From NCBI RefSeq assembly GCF_000711885.1, contig NZ_JONK01000011.1, positions 1-64,000 on the forward strand: a stretch of DNA of 64,000 bases. Reading direction: 5' to 3'. Positions 49,033-57,387 of the stretch are shown one piece after another (position 1 is the stretch's first letter; every line of letters starts with the position of its first letter). This stretch comes from Chromobacterium haemolyticum DSM 19808 (GTDB lineage Bacteria > Pseudomonadota > Gammaproteobacteria > Burkholderiales > Chromobacteriaceae). The position numbers and the translations under genes were made by a program. The notes under the pieces were generated by a model. The model had not been told where the DNA came from, ran no database searches, and was given only the letters and a program-made list of their open reading frames with translations.

Positions 49033-50382
49033 TCAGGCCAGCAGGCCCAGGTATTGACGCTCCCACGGCGTAATCTGGCTATGGTAGTGGCTCAGTTCCA
49101 CCTCCTTCACCGCCAGGTAGGCGGCGCTGAACTCCGCGCCGAACAGCCGCTTGGCGGCGTCGCCGCCGGCCATGGCCTCGCAGGCTGCGTCCAGGGTGTT
49201 GGGCAGGCTGGCGCGTTCGCTCTTGAATACATTGCCGGTGGCGGGCTCGCTGGGCCGCAAGTGTTCTTCAATGCCCAGCAGGCCGGCGCCCAGGCTGGCG
49301 GCCAGCGACAAATAGGGGTTGGCGTCGCAGCCGGGCAGCCGGTTTTCCACGCGGCGGCCTTCGGGGCCGGACACCGGCACCCGCAGTCCCACCGAGCGAT
49401 TGTCCAGGCCCCAGCTCAAATTGACTGGCGCGGCCATGCCCTTGACGAAGCGGCGATAGGAGTTGGGACTGGGGCAGAACAAGGGCATCAGTTCCGGCAG
49501 ATAGCGCTGCAGCCCGGCGATGAAGCCGTGGAAAGTGTCCGAGGCTTCGCCGTCGGCGCGGCTGAACACATTGTCGCCGCGCTGGTCCACCACGCTTTGG
49601 TGCAGGTGCATCGAACTGCCCGGCTGGCCCGGCAGCGGCTTGGCCATGCACACCACGCTGAGGCCATGGAGGTTGCCTATCTCCTTAAGCGCGGTCTTGA
49701 ACAGGAAGGTTTGGTCGGCCAGCGCCAACGCGTCGCCGTGTTTGAGATTGATTTCAAACTGGCTGGGGCCCATCTCGTGGACGAAGGTGTCGGTGGCGAT
49801 GCCCAGCATCTCGCAGGCGCGGTACAGATCGTCGAAATAAGCTTCCAGATCGTTGAGCGAGGAGAAGCTGAAGGAGTCGAAGCCGGCTTCGCGGCGGCCG
49901 CTGCGCAGCGTTGGAGGTTGAAACGGCTGTTGCGGGTCGCCGTGGGCGGCGAAGATGTAGAACTCCAGCTCCGGCGCCACCACCGGCGTCCAGCCTAGCG
50001 CCGCGTAGCGCGCCAGCACCGCTTTCAGCGCCGAGCGCGGCGCCAGCGGCGCGAGGCTGCCGTCGTGATCGACGCAGTCGCAGATCACGCTGGCGCGCGG
50101 GGTCTTGGCCCATGGCACCTGGCGTAGAGTGGCGAAGTCCGGCGCCAGCGTGACGTCGGGATCGTGCTCGCCGTAGAAGCGGTAGTCCGGAAACTCTCCT
50201 ATGCAGCTTTGAATGGGCACCGCTCGCGCAATGCGCAGCGGTTGCCCCTTGATGAAGGCTTTGGCCGGCAGGGTTTTGCCGCGGGCAAAACCGTGCACGT
50301 CGGCGAAAGCCAGTTCTACGTCACGAACATTCTGTTGAATCAGCCATTCGGCCAAGTCCGCCGGGATGGTGGCCTGGGACAT
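49033..50382 (-). CDS. Glutamine synthetase-family ligase, probable gamma-glutamylpolyamine synthetase
   Basis: 449 aa. Beta-grasp N-terminal domain (VELAFADVHGFARGKTLP) and GS catalytic domain: APELEFYIF, HEMGPSQFEINLKHG, SSMHLHQSV and ENRLPGCDANPYLSLA. It is shorter than and divergent from housekeeping GlnA, lacks an obvious adenylylation tyrosine segment, and resembles PuuA/GlnA3-type enzymes that glutamylate putrescine or other amines. No other puu genes are near, so the substrate is uncertain. Confidence 0.82.
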   Translation of the reverse strand: MSQATIPADLAEWLIQQNVRDVELAFADVHGFARGKTLPAKAFIKGQPLRIARAVPIQSCIGEFPDYRFYGEHDPDVTLAPDFATLRQVPWAKTPRASVICDCVDHDGSLAPLAPRSALKAVLARYAALGWTPVVAPELEFYIFAAHGDPQQPFQPPTLRSGRREAGFDSFSFSSLNDLEAYFDDLYRACEMLGIATDTFVHEMGPSQFEINLKHGDALALADQTFLFKTALKEIGNLHGLSVVCMAKPLPGQPGSSMHLHQSVVDQRGDNVFSRADGEASDTFHGFIAGLQRYLPELMPLFCPSPNSYRRFVKGMAAPVNLSWGLDNRSVGLRVPVSGPEGRRVENRLPGCDANPYLSLAASLGAGLLGIEEHLRPSEPATGNVFKSERASLPNTLDAACEAMAGGDAAKRLFGAEFSAAYLAVKEVELSHYHSQITPWERQYLGLLA

Positions 50383-50523
50383 GAGTCTCTCCCGATGCGC
50401 TTGCGCGTTATTGTTTGCATGTTTGGGTCTGTCTGTCCGTGGCGTGGTTTTATTTTTGGAGCGTTTGCTCTGCGGCCATTATGCCATCAGGCAGGGGCGG
50501 GAGGGCAAGCTCGGAATGAAGGC
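50383..50523. other. Upstream region of the glutamine-synthetase-like gene
   Basis: No gene seen. It should contain the promoter of the ligase gene; the T-rich patch TGTTTGCATG near 50413 is the only notable feature. Confidence 0.3.
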
Positions 50524-50551
50524 GGCAAAAAGCCCCGGCGGACCGGGGCTT
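50524..50551 (-). terminator. Intrinsic terminator of the chemoreceptor gene, now separated from it
   Basis: On the minus strand AAGCCCCG-GTCCGC-CGGGGCTT is followed by a run of T (TTTTTGCC). It serves transcripts coming from the chemoreceptor gene, whose stop is 226 bases away; one full and one half repeat lie in between. Confidence 0.8.
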
Positions 50552-50573
50552 GGGGGAGGGGAAGGCTTGGAAC

Positions 50574-50635
50574 GTGTTTTCAACGCCCTTTTCTATCGAT
50601 CTCGCTGACGCGCAGCAGACCGCAAACAGGCTTTT
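50574..50635 (+). repeat. Half copy E' of the stop-codon-docked palindromic repeat
   Basis: GTTTTCAACGCC... through CGCAGCAGACCGCAAACAGG aligns with the right half of copies C and E, with several changes. It lies in direct tandem with full copy E, sharing the junction CTTTTAGAGCC. Confidence 0.7.
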
Positions 50636-50779
50636 AGAGCCTGTTCACGACTTCGCGAGCAAGAGCGAGACAAGGCGAAAACGAGCGAAAAAGCGGAATG
50701 TACAAGGGGTACATGAGCATTTTGAGCTTGTTTTTAACGCCGTATCGCCGCAGCGCAGCAGATCGTGAACAGGTTCTTA
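50636..50779 (+). repeat. Copy E of the stop-codon-docked palindromic repeat (near-complete)
   Basis: AGAGCCTGTTCACGACTTC at the left and GATCGTGAACAGGTTCTTA at the right bound a 142-base imperfect palindrome with a GTAC-nnnnn-GTAC centre. The last three bases (TTA) are the complement of the TAA stop of the chemoreceptor gene. Confidence 0.9.
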
Positions 50780-52384
50780 GAGGCGGAAGCGGCCCACGGT
50801 CTGCTGCAGGGTATCCGCCTGCTGATCGATGGCGCGCACCGCTTGCACTGCGTTGCTGACCGAGTTCTGAGTTTCCTCCACCACGCCGGCCACCTGTTCG
50901 ACATTGCCGGCGATATTGGTGCCGGCCTGGCTTTGTTCGCCCATCGCCACGACGACATTGTGCACGTTCTCCAGCGCCTGGCTGGCTTGCTTGCTGATGG
51001 CGTCCAGGGTCTGGGCCGCCTGTTGCACCTGTTCCACGCCGCCCTCCACCGCCGGACGGATGTCGTCCATCTGGTTGGACACGCTGCCGGTTTCGCTCAC
51101 CACCGCTTGCACGATGGTGGAGATTTCATCGGTGGCGGTGGCGGTGCGTTCGGCCAGCTTGCGCACTTCGTCGGCCACCACCGCGAAGCCTCGGCCGGTT
51201 TCGCCTGCGCGGGCGGCTTCGATCGCGGCGTTCAGCGCCAGCAGATTAGTCTGGTTGGCGATATCGCGTATGGTCTCGGCGATGCCGCTGATGTTGCGGG
51301 TGCGCTCTGCCAGTTTGCCCACCATATCGCTGGCCGCATGCACTTGGCCGGCGATATTGCGGATGCCGTCGGCGGCTTGGGCGGCCAGCGCTTCGCCTTG
51401 GCGCGCCAGTTCCACGGTGCCGCGCGAGCCGGACTCGGTATCGCGAGCGCTGGCGGTGACGTGGTCGATGCTGACCGACAGCTGCTCAATGGCGGCGGCG
51501 GCGGAACTGGTGGAGGAGCTGGCCACGCCGGACACTTCGTGCACCTTGTCCATGTCGCTGGACAGCTGGCGGCTGGCCTGGTTGATATGGGTGGCCGCCA
51601 GGCGGATCTCTTCTATCATCTGGCGCAGTTTCAGCTGCATTTCGCGCATCGCCGCCAGAAGGCTGTGCGGCGGGCCCTGTACCGCGATGTCGGTGCCCAG
51701 GTCGCCGTCGGCGATGGCCTTGACCACCTGCGCGGCATAGTTGGGATCTCCGCCCAGAGATTGCATGATGCTGCGCGATACCAGCAGGATCAGCCCGGCA
51801 AGCGTGATCATGCCGATGGCGGCGATGATCAGCAGCGTGCGCGCCTGACTCCAGAACAGTTGGTCGATGTCGTCGATGAAAATGCCGGTGCCCACCATCC
51901 AGCCCCAAGGCTCGAAGCGCACCACGCCGTTGAGTTTGGGAAATTCTTCCTTGCTGCCCTTGCGCGAGGTCTGGATGGTCACCAGGCCGTAGTGGTCCTT
52001 CTGCAGCGCCTCTTCATAGACCGCCACCGTGGTGCGGCCGTCCGGCAGGGTGCTGCCCATGTCCACTTTGCCCACCCGGTCCTTGTTGGGGTGAAACATC
52101 ACTACGTTTTGCGGGTTGCGGCCGAAGAAGTAGATATCATCCACCTTGAGCGCGTTGAGCGCGGCGATGGCTTGTTTTTGGGCGTCGGCGCGCGGCAGGC
52201 CTTTTTCTTCCAGCTTCTGGAAGTGGCTCATCGTGCCTTCGGCCATGCGCAGCAGGTGGGTGATTTGCTCGCGCTTTTCCTGGACCAGCGTGGCGCGGGT
52301 GGAGAGCAGCGCCACGGCCGCGATGCTTAGCAGAGCCAGCAGGCTGGCCGCCATGATGATGAACAGTCTGGTATTGACCCGCAT
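50777..52384 (-). CDS. Methyl-accepting chemotaxis protein with a periplasmic Cache domain
   Basis: 535 aa. Membrane helix 1 (about residues 7-28), an sCache_2-type sensor (about 37-185, with [19 protein letters not shown] and [14 protein letters not shown]), membrane helix 2 (185-207), HAMP (about 208-260) and a cytoplasmic signalling coiled coil. The hairpin tip [20 protein letters not shown] is unmistakable. It senses a small periplasmic ligand and controls CheA. There is no C-terminal CheR-tethering pentapeptide; the protein ends VGRFRL. A FliA-type promoter candidate lies upstream. Confidence 0.95.
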   Translation of the reverse strand: MRVNTRLFIIMAASLLALLSIAAVALLSTRATLVQEKREQITHLLRMAEGTMSHFQKLEEKGLPRADAQKQAIAALNALKVDDIYFFGRNPQNVVMFHPNKDRVGKVDMGSTLPDGRTTVAVYEEALQKDHYGLVTIQTSRKGSKEEFPKLNGVVRFEPWGWMVGTGIFIDDIDQLFWSQARTLLIIAAIGMITLAGLILLVSRSIMQSLGGDPNYAAQVVKAIADGDLGTDIAVQGPPHSLLAAMREMQLKLRQMIEEIRLAATHINQASRQLSSDMDKVHEVSGVASSSTSSAAAAIEQLSVSIDHVTASARDTESGSRGTVELARQGEALAAQAADGIRNIAGQVHAASDMVGKLAERTRNISGIAETIRDIANQTNLLALNAAIEAARAGETGRGFAVVADEVRKLAERTATATDEISTIVQAVVSETGSVSNQMDDIRPAVEGGVEQVQQAAQTLDAISKQASQALENVHNVVVAMGEQSQAGTNIAGNVEQVAGVVEETQNSVSNAVQAVRAIDQQADTLQQTVGRFRL

Positions 52385-52463
52385 GATGTTCGCTTTTCGA
52401 AGGTGGATGTCTGATTTTGGGCGGTAGGTCCTGTCTTTGCCGGCGGCAAGAGCAGGACCGGGA

Positions 52464-52489
52464 TTATCGCCTGTTGTAGTATGGTTTTA
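52464..52489 (-). promoter_or_regulatory. Candidate sigma-28 (FliA) promoter of the chemoreceptor gene
   Basis: On the minus strand TAAA, 14 bases, GGCGATAA closely matches the flagellar consensus TAAA-N15-GCCGATAA, with one base shorter spacing and one mismatch. It lies 80 bases before the start codon, as expected for a motility-regulated receptor. Confidence 0.6.
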
Positions 52490-52570
52490 TGACATTACAA
52501 GCAGCAAGATCAAGGGTTTGGTATTAATACGGTAGGTTTGGCGCCGCCGGCGGCGGCGCCGTTGCGCTTT

Positions 52571-53962
52571 TTAGTCGTGGACTTGCAGCCGGCCGCTGGC
52601 GATGGCGGCCTTGAACACTTGGTAATCGGCCTCTACCTGATCCGCGTAGGCCAGCGCGTAGTCGGCGATGGCCTGGTCCAGTTTGTCGCTGTCGCCCACA
52701 TAGCCCGCCAGCTGGGCGGCTTGGCCGCCGGATTTGGAATGCGCCCGCGCCAACGCCCAGGCGCAGGCCTGGCCGTAGGCGGTTAGCGCCTCCGGCGTGG
52801 CGAAGGCTTCCAGCGACGGAGCGGCCTTCATGTCGCGCAGCTGGCGCACGTAGAAGTGGCGGCCGGCGGGGCCGGTGGTCCAACCCAGGAACAGGTCGCT
52901 GGCGGCTTGCATCAGGCGTTGGCCAAACACGACTCGCTTGCCCTGATGGCCATGCACGCAGGCCTGGGTGTAGGGCTCCAGCACCGAAGAGCGCGCCTCC
53001 TTCAATTGCAGGAACAGCGGTTGGTCGAAATTGTCCTGCAACAGCATCACCAGACAGCGGGTGCCCACGCTGCCCACGCCCACTACCTTGAACGCGCAAT
53101 CCACTAGCCGGAAACGCTCCAGCAACTCGCGGCGGTCTTCCTTCAGAGTGGCGATGTAGTTGTCCAGCATCGGCTTGACCAAGGCCTCGGCGTCGGCGGC
53201 GGACAGCCAGCTGTCGTCGTTGTCCAGCAGGGTGTTCTTGTCGTGCAGGTGGAAGATGACCGGCGGGTTGTCGCGCAGCCGCAGCGTGCCGTCCTCCAGT
53301 TCCGTCATCTTGGGCAGCAGCTTTTCCTGGGTCTGGTGTCTGGCCTTGTCGGAGAGCTTGAGCATTTGCTGGCGGATGGCGTCGGTGGGCGCGCGCTCCA
53401 GCAATTGCTCGAAGCCCACCTTGGTGTACCACAGCTCCAACTGGCCCATGCGGGCGTACTCGTTGACGCGGCGGCGGTAGACCTCGCTGGCGCGGCTCAC
53501 CATCTCCCGCGCCTGGCTTTCGCTGAAGCCCTGGCCGCGCGCGGCCAGCACCAGGCTGACCGCCAGCCGTTTCAAGTCCCACTCCCATGGGCCGTGGTGG
53601 GTTTCGTCGAAGTCGTTGATGTCGAAGATCAGTTGCCGCTCGGGGGAGGCGAAGAAGCCGTAGTTCATCAGGTGGGCGTCGCCGCAGATCTGCAGCTTCA
53701 AGCCGCTGGAAGGGTTGGCGGCCAAGTCGGCGGCCTGGATCATGGCGAAGCCGCGGAAAAAGGTGAACGGAGATACCTGCATTCGGCTGTAGCGCAGAGG
53801 AATCAGGCTTTGCACCCGCCCCTGAGAGGTTTGCTCCACCATGGCCACCACATCGCGCGGCGCGCTGAGCCGGTTTTCCGCTTGCAGGGTGCGGGAGCAG
53901 GATTGACGCAGCGCCTTGCCGGCGGCGTAGTGCAGTTCGTACTTGGCGTGGTAATTGGACAT
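52571..53962 (-). CDS. DUF2252-family protein
   Basis: 463 aa. Motifs: SPFTFFRGFAMIQAADLA, QICGDAHLMNYGFF, FDINDFDETHHGPWEWDLKR and VGVGSVGTRCLVMLL, all typical of DUF2252. The GDAH and NDFDE motifs recall the catalytic and metal residues of aminoglycoside-phosphotransferase-like kinases, so a kinase-like role is possible, but function is unknown. Its upstream region contains a cluster of DnaA boxes. A GC-rich palindrome without U-tract (52540-52560) lies just past its stop. Confidence 0.85.
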   Translation of the reverse strand: MSNYHAKYELHYAAGKALRQSCSRTLQAENRLSAPRDVVAMVEQTSQGRVQSLIPLRYSRMQVSPFTFFRGFAMIQAADLAANPSSGLKLQICGDAHLMNYGFFASPERQLIFDINDFDETHHGPWEWDLKRLAVSLVLAARGQGFSESQAREMVSRASEVYRRRVNEYARMGQLELWYTKVGFEQLLERAPTDAIRQQMLKLSDKARHQTQEKLLPKMTELEDGTLRLRDNPPVIFHLHDKNTLLDNDDSWLSAADAEALVKPMLDNYIATLKEDRRELLERFRLVDCAFKVVGVGSVGTRCLVMLLQDNFDQPLFLQLKEARSSVLEPYTQACVHGHQGKRVVFGQRLMQAASDLFLGWTTGPAGRHFYVRQLRDMKAAPSLEAFATPEALTAYGQACAWALARAHSKSGGQAAQLAGYVGDSDKLDQAIADYALAYADQVEADYQVFKAAIASGRLQVHD

Positions 53963-54038
53963 GCGGGCTCCTGGACAAAGATCTCCTGTCCAGTTTAACC
54001 GCTAGAGAATTTTTGTCAGGTGGAAGCGGCGGCTAATC

Positions 54039-54238
54039 TTATCCACAAAGTTGTCCCCGTTTCATCCACATTACACACAGCGTGGCGGGCGTTACTAAAG
54101 TTGTGCACAAGATGAGCAGGCAAGCAGACGCAGTCAAACCGAGGGTCTGCCGGCGTGTCTGTATATGTTATCCACAGTTTTGTGCACAGTTTGCGCACAC
54201 TTTCCACAGCGGCGGGGCTGCGGACAGCACTGTCCACA
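54039..54238 (+). promoter_or_regulatory. Cluster of DnaA boxes
   Basis: Two perfect TTATCCACA boxes (54039-54047 and 54168-54176) and relaxed forms, all on the plus strand: TCATCCACA (54062), TTACACACA (54071), TTGTGCACA (54101 and 54180), TTGCGCACA (54191), CTTTCCACA (54200) and CTGTCCACA (54230); TTGTCCCCG (54051) is weaker. From 54168 to 54208 the boxes are spaced 9-12 bases apart, about one helix turn. This resembles an array for cooperative DnaA binding. No dnaA gene or clear AT-rich unwinding element is adjacent. Confidence 0.75.
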
Positions 54239-54254
54239 GGCCCGCAGGAGAGAC

Positions 54255-54638
54255 TCAGCCGCGTTGCGCGCAGTCATTGACCAGTTTGCGCCATGCCTTG
54301 CTGTAGCTAAGGCCGTGGGTGTTCACCGTTAGCTTGCTGGCGTCGCCGTCCTGGCGGATGAGGATTTCCAGTCCGTCTTTATTAGTGGCGGGATTGGTCA
54401 GACGCACGGTTTCGCCGTGGTCTTTGCCGCGTTCGCGTTCGATGTATTCGCTGGGAATGCGCAGCTTGCGCATGCGTTCGTCCAGGCAGGTGGCGACGAT
54501 GGGCGGAGGCGCTTTGGCTTTCAGCGTGGCGACCGGGTCGTTCAGGTTGGCGAGCGCCGGCACCACCGCGCAGCTCAGGGCGACGCCGAGCGCGGTTTGC
54601 AGCAACAGGGATTTGCAGTGTTCGATCAGATTGGGCAT
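54255..54638 (-). CDS. Hypothetical exported protein
   Basis: 127 aa with a signal peptide (about residues 1-31, LLLQTALGVALSCAVVPALA before NLNDP). The mature part is small, basic and has two cysteines (ATCLDERMRK and VNDCAQRG) that could form a disulfide in the periplasm. I do not recognise a family. It lies immediately downstream of the DnaA-box cluster in sequence but is transcribed toward it. Confidence 0.65.
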   Translation of the reverse strand: MPNLIEHCKSLLLQTALGVALSCAVVPALANLNDPVATLKAKAPPPIVATCLDERMRKLRIPSEYIERERGKDHGETVRLTNPATNKDGLEILIRQDGDASKLTVNTHGLSYSKAWRKLVNDCAQRG

Positions 54639-54787
54639 GGCTTTAACTTGCGTGAAGTGACGACGTACCAGGATTGGAAACGCCGCGGCGCGCGCAAGTT
54701 CGAGTGAGGCCAGTTGCAGGTGTTAAGGAGTTTGAGGCCCGAGGAGCGTCCAGAGCCGGCTCAAAGTCTACGAGCGTGAACGGTGCT

Positions 54788-55210
54788 TCACCCGTGCAGC
54801 GCGACGGATTCGCCGACGACGGCGAGCAGCAGCCAGATTTGCCAATAGCTGCTGCGCGCGAGCGAATCGGCGCCGCGCAGTTCCAGGCTGCGCTGGATGC
54901 GCAGCTGGCTTTGCCATCGCATCAGACCGCGGGAGGCGCGGACTTCCAGCAGCAGCAGCGGGGTCAGGGTCAACAGTTTGAGAATGAAAAGCGGATGTTG
55001 CAGACGGGAGGGGTCCAGCGAGAGCAGCCCCAGGCCGCTGATGGTCCACAGCGTCAGCGCCAGCAGCCACCAGCGATGGCTGCGGAATAGCTGAGAGGTC
55101 TGGCTGGGGAATTGCTGCTGGCGCAGCAGGCCGGCGCGGCTCCATAGCGCGGCCAGGCCGGCGCCCAAAGCCAGTAGATGCAAGCTTGCCAGCAGCCAGT
55201 GCCACAACAT
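54788..55210 (-). CDS. Small integral membrane protein, possibly DUF2214-like
   Basis: 140 aa with about four hydrophobic segments (LWHWLLASLHLLALGAGLAA, WWLLALTLWTISGLGLLSL, LFILKLLTLTPLLLLEV, and a C-terminal one). An LHLLALG pattern in helix 1 and a Lys in helix 3 recall DUF2214-type membrane proteins; I am not sure of that assignment. Function unknown. Confidence 0.6.
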   Translation of the reverse strand: MLWHWLLASLHLLALGAGLAALWSRAGLLRQQQFPSQTSQLFRSHRWWLLALTLWTISGLGLLSLDPSRLQHPLFILKLLTLTPLLLLEVRASRGLMRWQSQLRIQRSLELRGADSLARSSYWQIWLLLAVVGESVALHG

Positions 55211-55305
55211 GGTTTGCCTCCCGTCCCCAAGAGATGCCCTACACGGTAAACAGGGGCGCGGCGGCTGGCAAGCTTATTTGCTTAGCAGTTTGACCGGGGG
55301 ACGGC

Positions 55306-55782
55306 TTAGCTGTCGAAGCGCTGGCCCGCTTGGGCGCGGCGCAGGAAATCCAGCATCGCCGGCACGCGCTCGGAGCCCTCGGCCGGGGACCAGGCGGCCA
55401 GATTTTGGTCCTGCAGCGGCAGGTAAGGACCGTGTTTGACTTCAAACACCACGCTGCCCGGCAGCAGCGACACGACCGAATGCCAGGTGTTGGCCGGCAT
55501 TTCGAATACCCGCGCGCCGTCTTCGCCCAAGCGATGGCGGCCTTGCACCACGCCGGCCTCGTCGAACACGATCACCTCGAAGGCGCCGCTGAGCGCGATC
55601 AACATTTCCCAGCTGTGGTCGTGGCGGTGCGGGCGCACGTAGGTGTCCGGCTCCATGGCGATGGCCAGGCGCTGGATGGGGTCTTCCAGTTGAGCGTGGA
55701 AATTCTGGTTGGCGCGCAGGCGCGGCGCACAGGCGGCTTTGGCCGACAGCGCGGCCAGGTCTTGTTGGTTCAGGGTCTGCAT
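55306..55782 (-). CDS. WbuC-like cupin protein
   Basis: 158 aa. A cupin barrel with DTYVRPHRHDHSWEMLIAL (several potential metal-binding histidines), FDEAGVVQGRHRLGED and MPANTWHSVVSLLPGSVVFE, matching the WbuC family sometimes found in polysaccharide loci. Substrate unknown. The start at 55782 is chosen because the 54-codon upstream extension shows no cupin homology and overlaps the spacer after proA. Confidence 0.8.
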   Translation of the reverse strand: MQTLNQQDLAALSAKAACAPRLRANQNFHAQLEDPIQRLAIAMEPDTYVRPHRHDHSWEMLIALSGAFEVIVFDEAGVVQGRHRLGEDGARVFEMPANTWHSVVSLLPGSVVFEVKHGPYLPLQDQNLAAWSPAEGSERVPAMLDFLRRAQAGQRFDS

Positions 55783-55907
55783 GGAATCGCCCGGTAGGGA
55801 AGCAAAGCAGCGATTATCAATGAAAACGCTGCCGGCAGCGAGGCCGGCGGCGTGTGTCCCGCCAGAGCGAGAAGCCTGCCACGCGGCCGGCTCCCAAGGC
55901 GGCGGAA

Positions 55908-57167
55908 TCAGGAACGGATCTGGCCGTCGCCCAGCACGATCCATTTCTGGCTGGTCAGGCCGGTCAGGCCCACCGGGCCGCGCGCGTGGATCTTGTCGGT
56001 GGAAATGCCGATTTCCGCGCCCAGCCCGTATTCGAAACCGTCGGCGAAGCGGGTGGAGGCGTTGACCATCACGCTGGCGGAGTCCACCTCGCGCAGGAAG
56101 CGGCGCGTGCGCCCGTAGTCCTCGGACACGATGGCGTCGGTGTGGTGGCTGCCCCAGTGATTGATATGCTCGATGGCCTCGTCAAGGTCTTTGACCACCT
56201 TGATGGCTAGAATGGGCGCCAGATATTCGCTGGCCCAGTCCTCGTCGCTGGCCGGCCGAACCTTGTCGCCCAGGATGGCGCGCGTGCGTTCGCAACCGCG
56301 CAGCTCCACGTCTTTTTCCCAATAGGCCTCGGCTAGGCGCGGCAGGATGAATTCTGCGAAGGCGGTGTGCACCAGCAAGGTTTCCATGGTGTTGCAGGTG
56401 CCGTAGCGGTGGGTCTTGGCGTTTAGAGCGATGTCGAAAGCCTTGTCCGGGCTGGCGGTGTCGTCAATGTAGACATGACAGTTGCCGTCCAGATGCTTGA
56501 TCACCGGCACCCGCGCCTCGGCGCTGATGCGGGCGATCAGGCCCTTGCCGCCGCGCGGCACGATCACGTCCACGTATTGCGGCATGGTGATCAACTCGCC
56601 TACCGCGGCGCGGTCGGTGGTGGCCAGCACCTGCACCGCTTCCGCCGGCAGTCCGGCCGCGCGCAGGCCTTCGTGCACGCAGGCGGCGATAGCCTGATTG
56701 CTGTGGAAGGCCTCGGAACCGCCGCGCAGCAAAGCGGCGTTGCCGGATTTCAGGCACAGGCCGGCGGCGTCGGCGGTGACGTTGGGACGCGCCTCGTAAA
56801 TGATGCCCACCACGCCCAGCGGCACCCGCATCTTGCCTAGTTGAATGCCGGAGGGCCGGTAGGCCATCTCGCTGACCTCGCCCACCGGGTCCGGCAGCGC
56901 GGCGATTTGGCGCAGCCCTTCGGCCATGCCGACAATGGTTTTCTCAGTCAAAGCCAGCCGCTCCAGCAGCGCCGGTTCCAAGCCGGCCTTGCGCGCCGCC
57001 TCCATGTCCTGAGCATTGGCGTCCAACAGCTTGGACTGATCGCGCAGGATGGCGTCAGCCATCGCCAGCAGCGCGCGGTTTTTCTGCGCGGTGTCTGCGC
57101 GGGCCAGCTCGCGGCTGGCCTTGCGGGCGGCCTTGCCCGTCTGTTGCATATAGTCTTTGACGTTCAT
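55908..57167 (-). CDS. proA: Gamma-glutamyl phosphate reductase
   Basis: 419 aa, normal length. Aldehyde-dehydrogenase fold with [36 protein letters not shown] and the catalytic cysteine in [33 protein letters not shown] closes the C-terminus. ProA makes glutamate semialdehyde in proline synthesis. Its partner proB is not in the window. Divergent from the sulfate-uptake operon. Confidence 0.96.
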   Translation of the reverse strand: MNVKDYMQQTGKAARKASRELARADTAQKNRALLAMADAILRDQSKLLDANAQDMEAARKAGLEPALLERLALTEKTIVGMAEGLRQIAALPDPVGEVSEMAYRPSGIQLGKMRVPLGVVGIIYEARPNVTADAAGLCLKSGNAALLRGGSEAFHSNQAIAACVHEGLRAAGLPAEAVQVLATTDRAAVGELITMPQYVDVIVPRGGKGLIARISAEARVPVIKHLDGNCHVYIDDTASPDKAFDIALNAKTHRYGTCNTMETLLVHTAFAEFILPRLAEAYWEKDVELRGCERTRAILGDKVRPASDEDWASEYLAPILAIKVVKDLDEAIEHINHWGSHHTDAIVSEDYGRTRRFLREVDSASVMVNASTRFADGFEYGLGAEIGISTDKIHARGPVGLTGLTSQKWIVLGDGQIRS

Positions 57168-57387
57168 CGTGGAAACTTCCGAGAGCCAGAATAGAGAATT
57201 GACTCTGAGAGTAAACCAAAGCGGGGAGGGGGGCCAGAGCGGGAACGCCTTGGGAGCGGGGTGGTTTTGTTAGATGATTGAGGGATAAGAGTATTTCACA
57301 ATATTATTTATGGATATAACAGTCCTTGGGTATAGTCGGGAGCATCTCGGGAACATCGCCGATCATCCATTAAGAAAAGGTCTGTCC
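57168..57387. promoter_or_regulatory. Divergent control region of proA and the sulfate operon
   Basis: This 220-base region turns notably AT-rich from 57275 to 57330. TATAGT at 57331-57336 is a good -10 for sbp, while the matching -35 (TTATGG at 57307) is poor, the pattern expected of activator-dependent cys promoters (CysB in other proteobacteria; inferred). No gene is seen. Confidence 0.5.

Noticed and set aside
50550-50768. Short open frame through repeat copy E, and the matching minus-strand frame through copy D (43047-43268), as protein genes
   Set aside because: The shared translation comes from the repeat itself and the starts lie in unrelated flanks without ribosome sites; treated as a property of the repeat, not as genes.
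52540-52560. GGCGCCGCC-type palindrome after the DUF2252 gene as an intrinsic terminator
   Set aside because: No U-tract follows in the direction of the gene; it may simply reflect GC-rich simple sequence.
54039-54238. Calling the DnaA-box cluster the chromosomal origin oriC
   Set aside because: No adjacent dnaA or other usual origin neighbours and no convincing AT-rich unwinding element; the sequence alone does not separate an origin from a titration, reactivation or promoter site.
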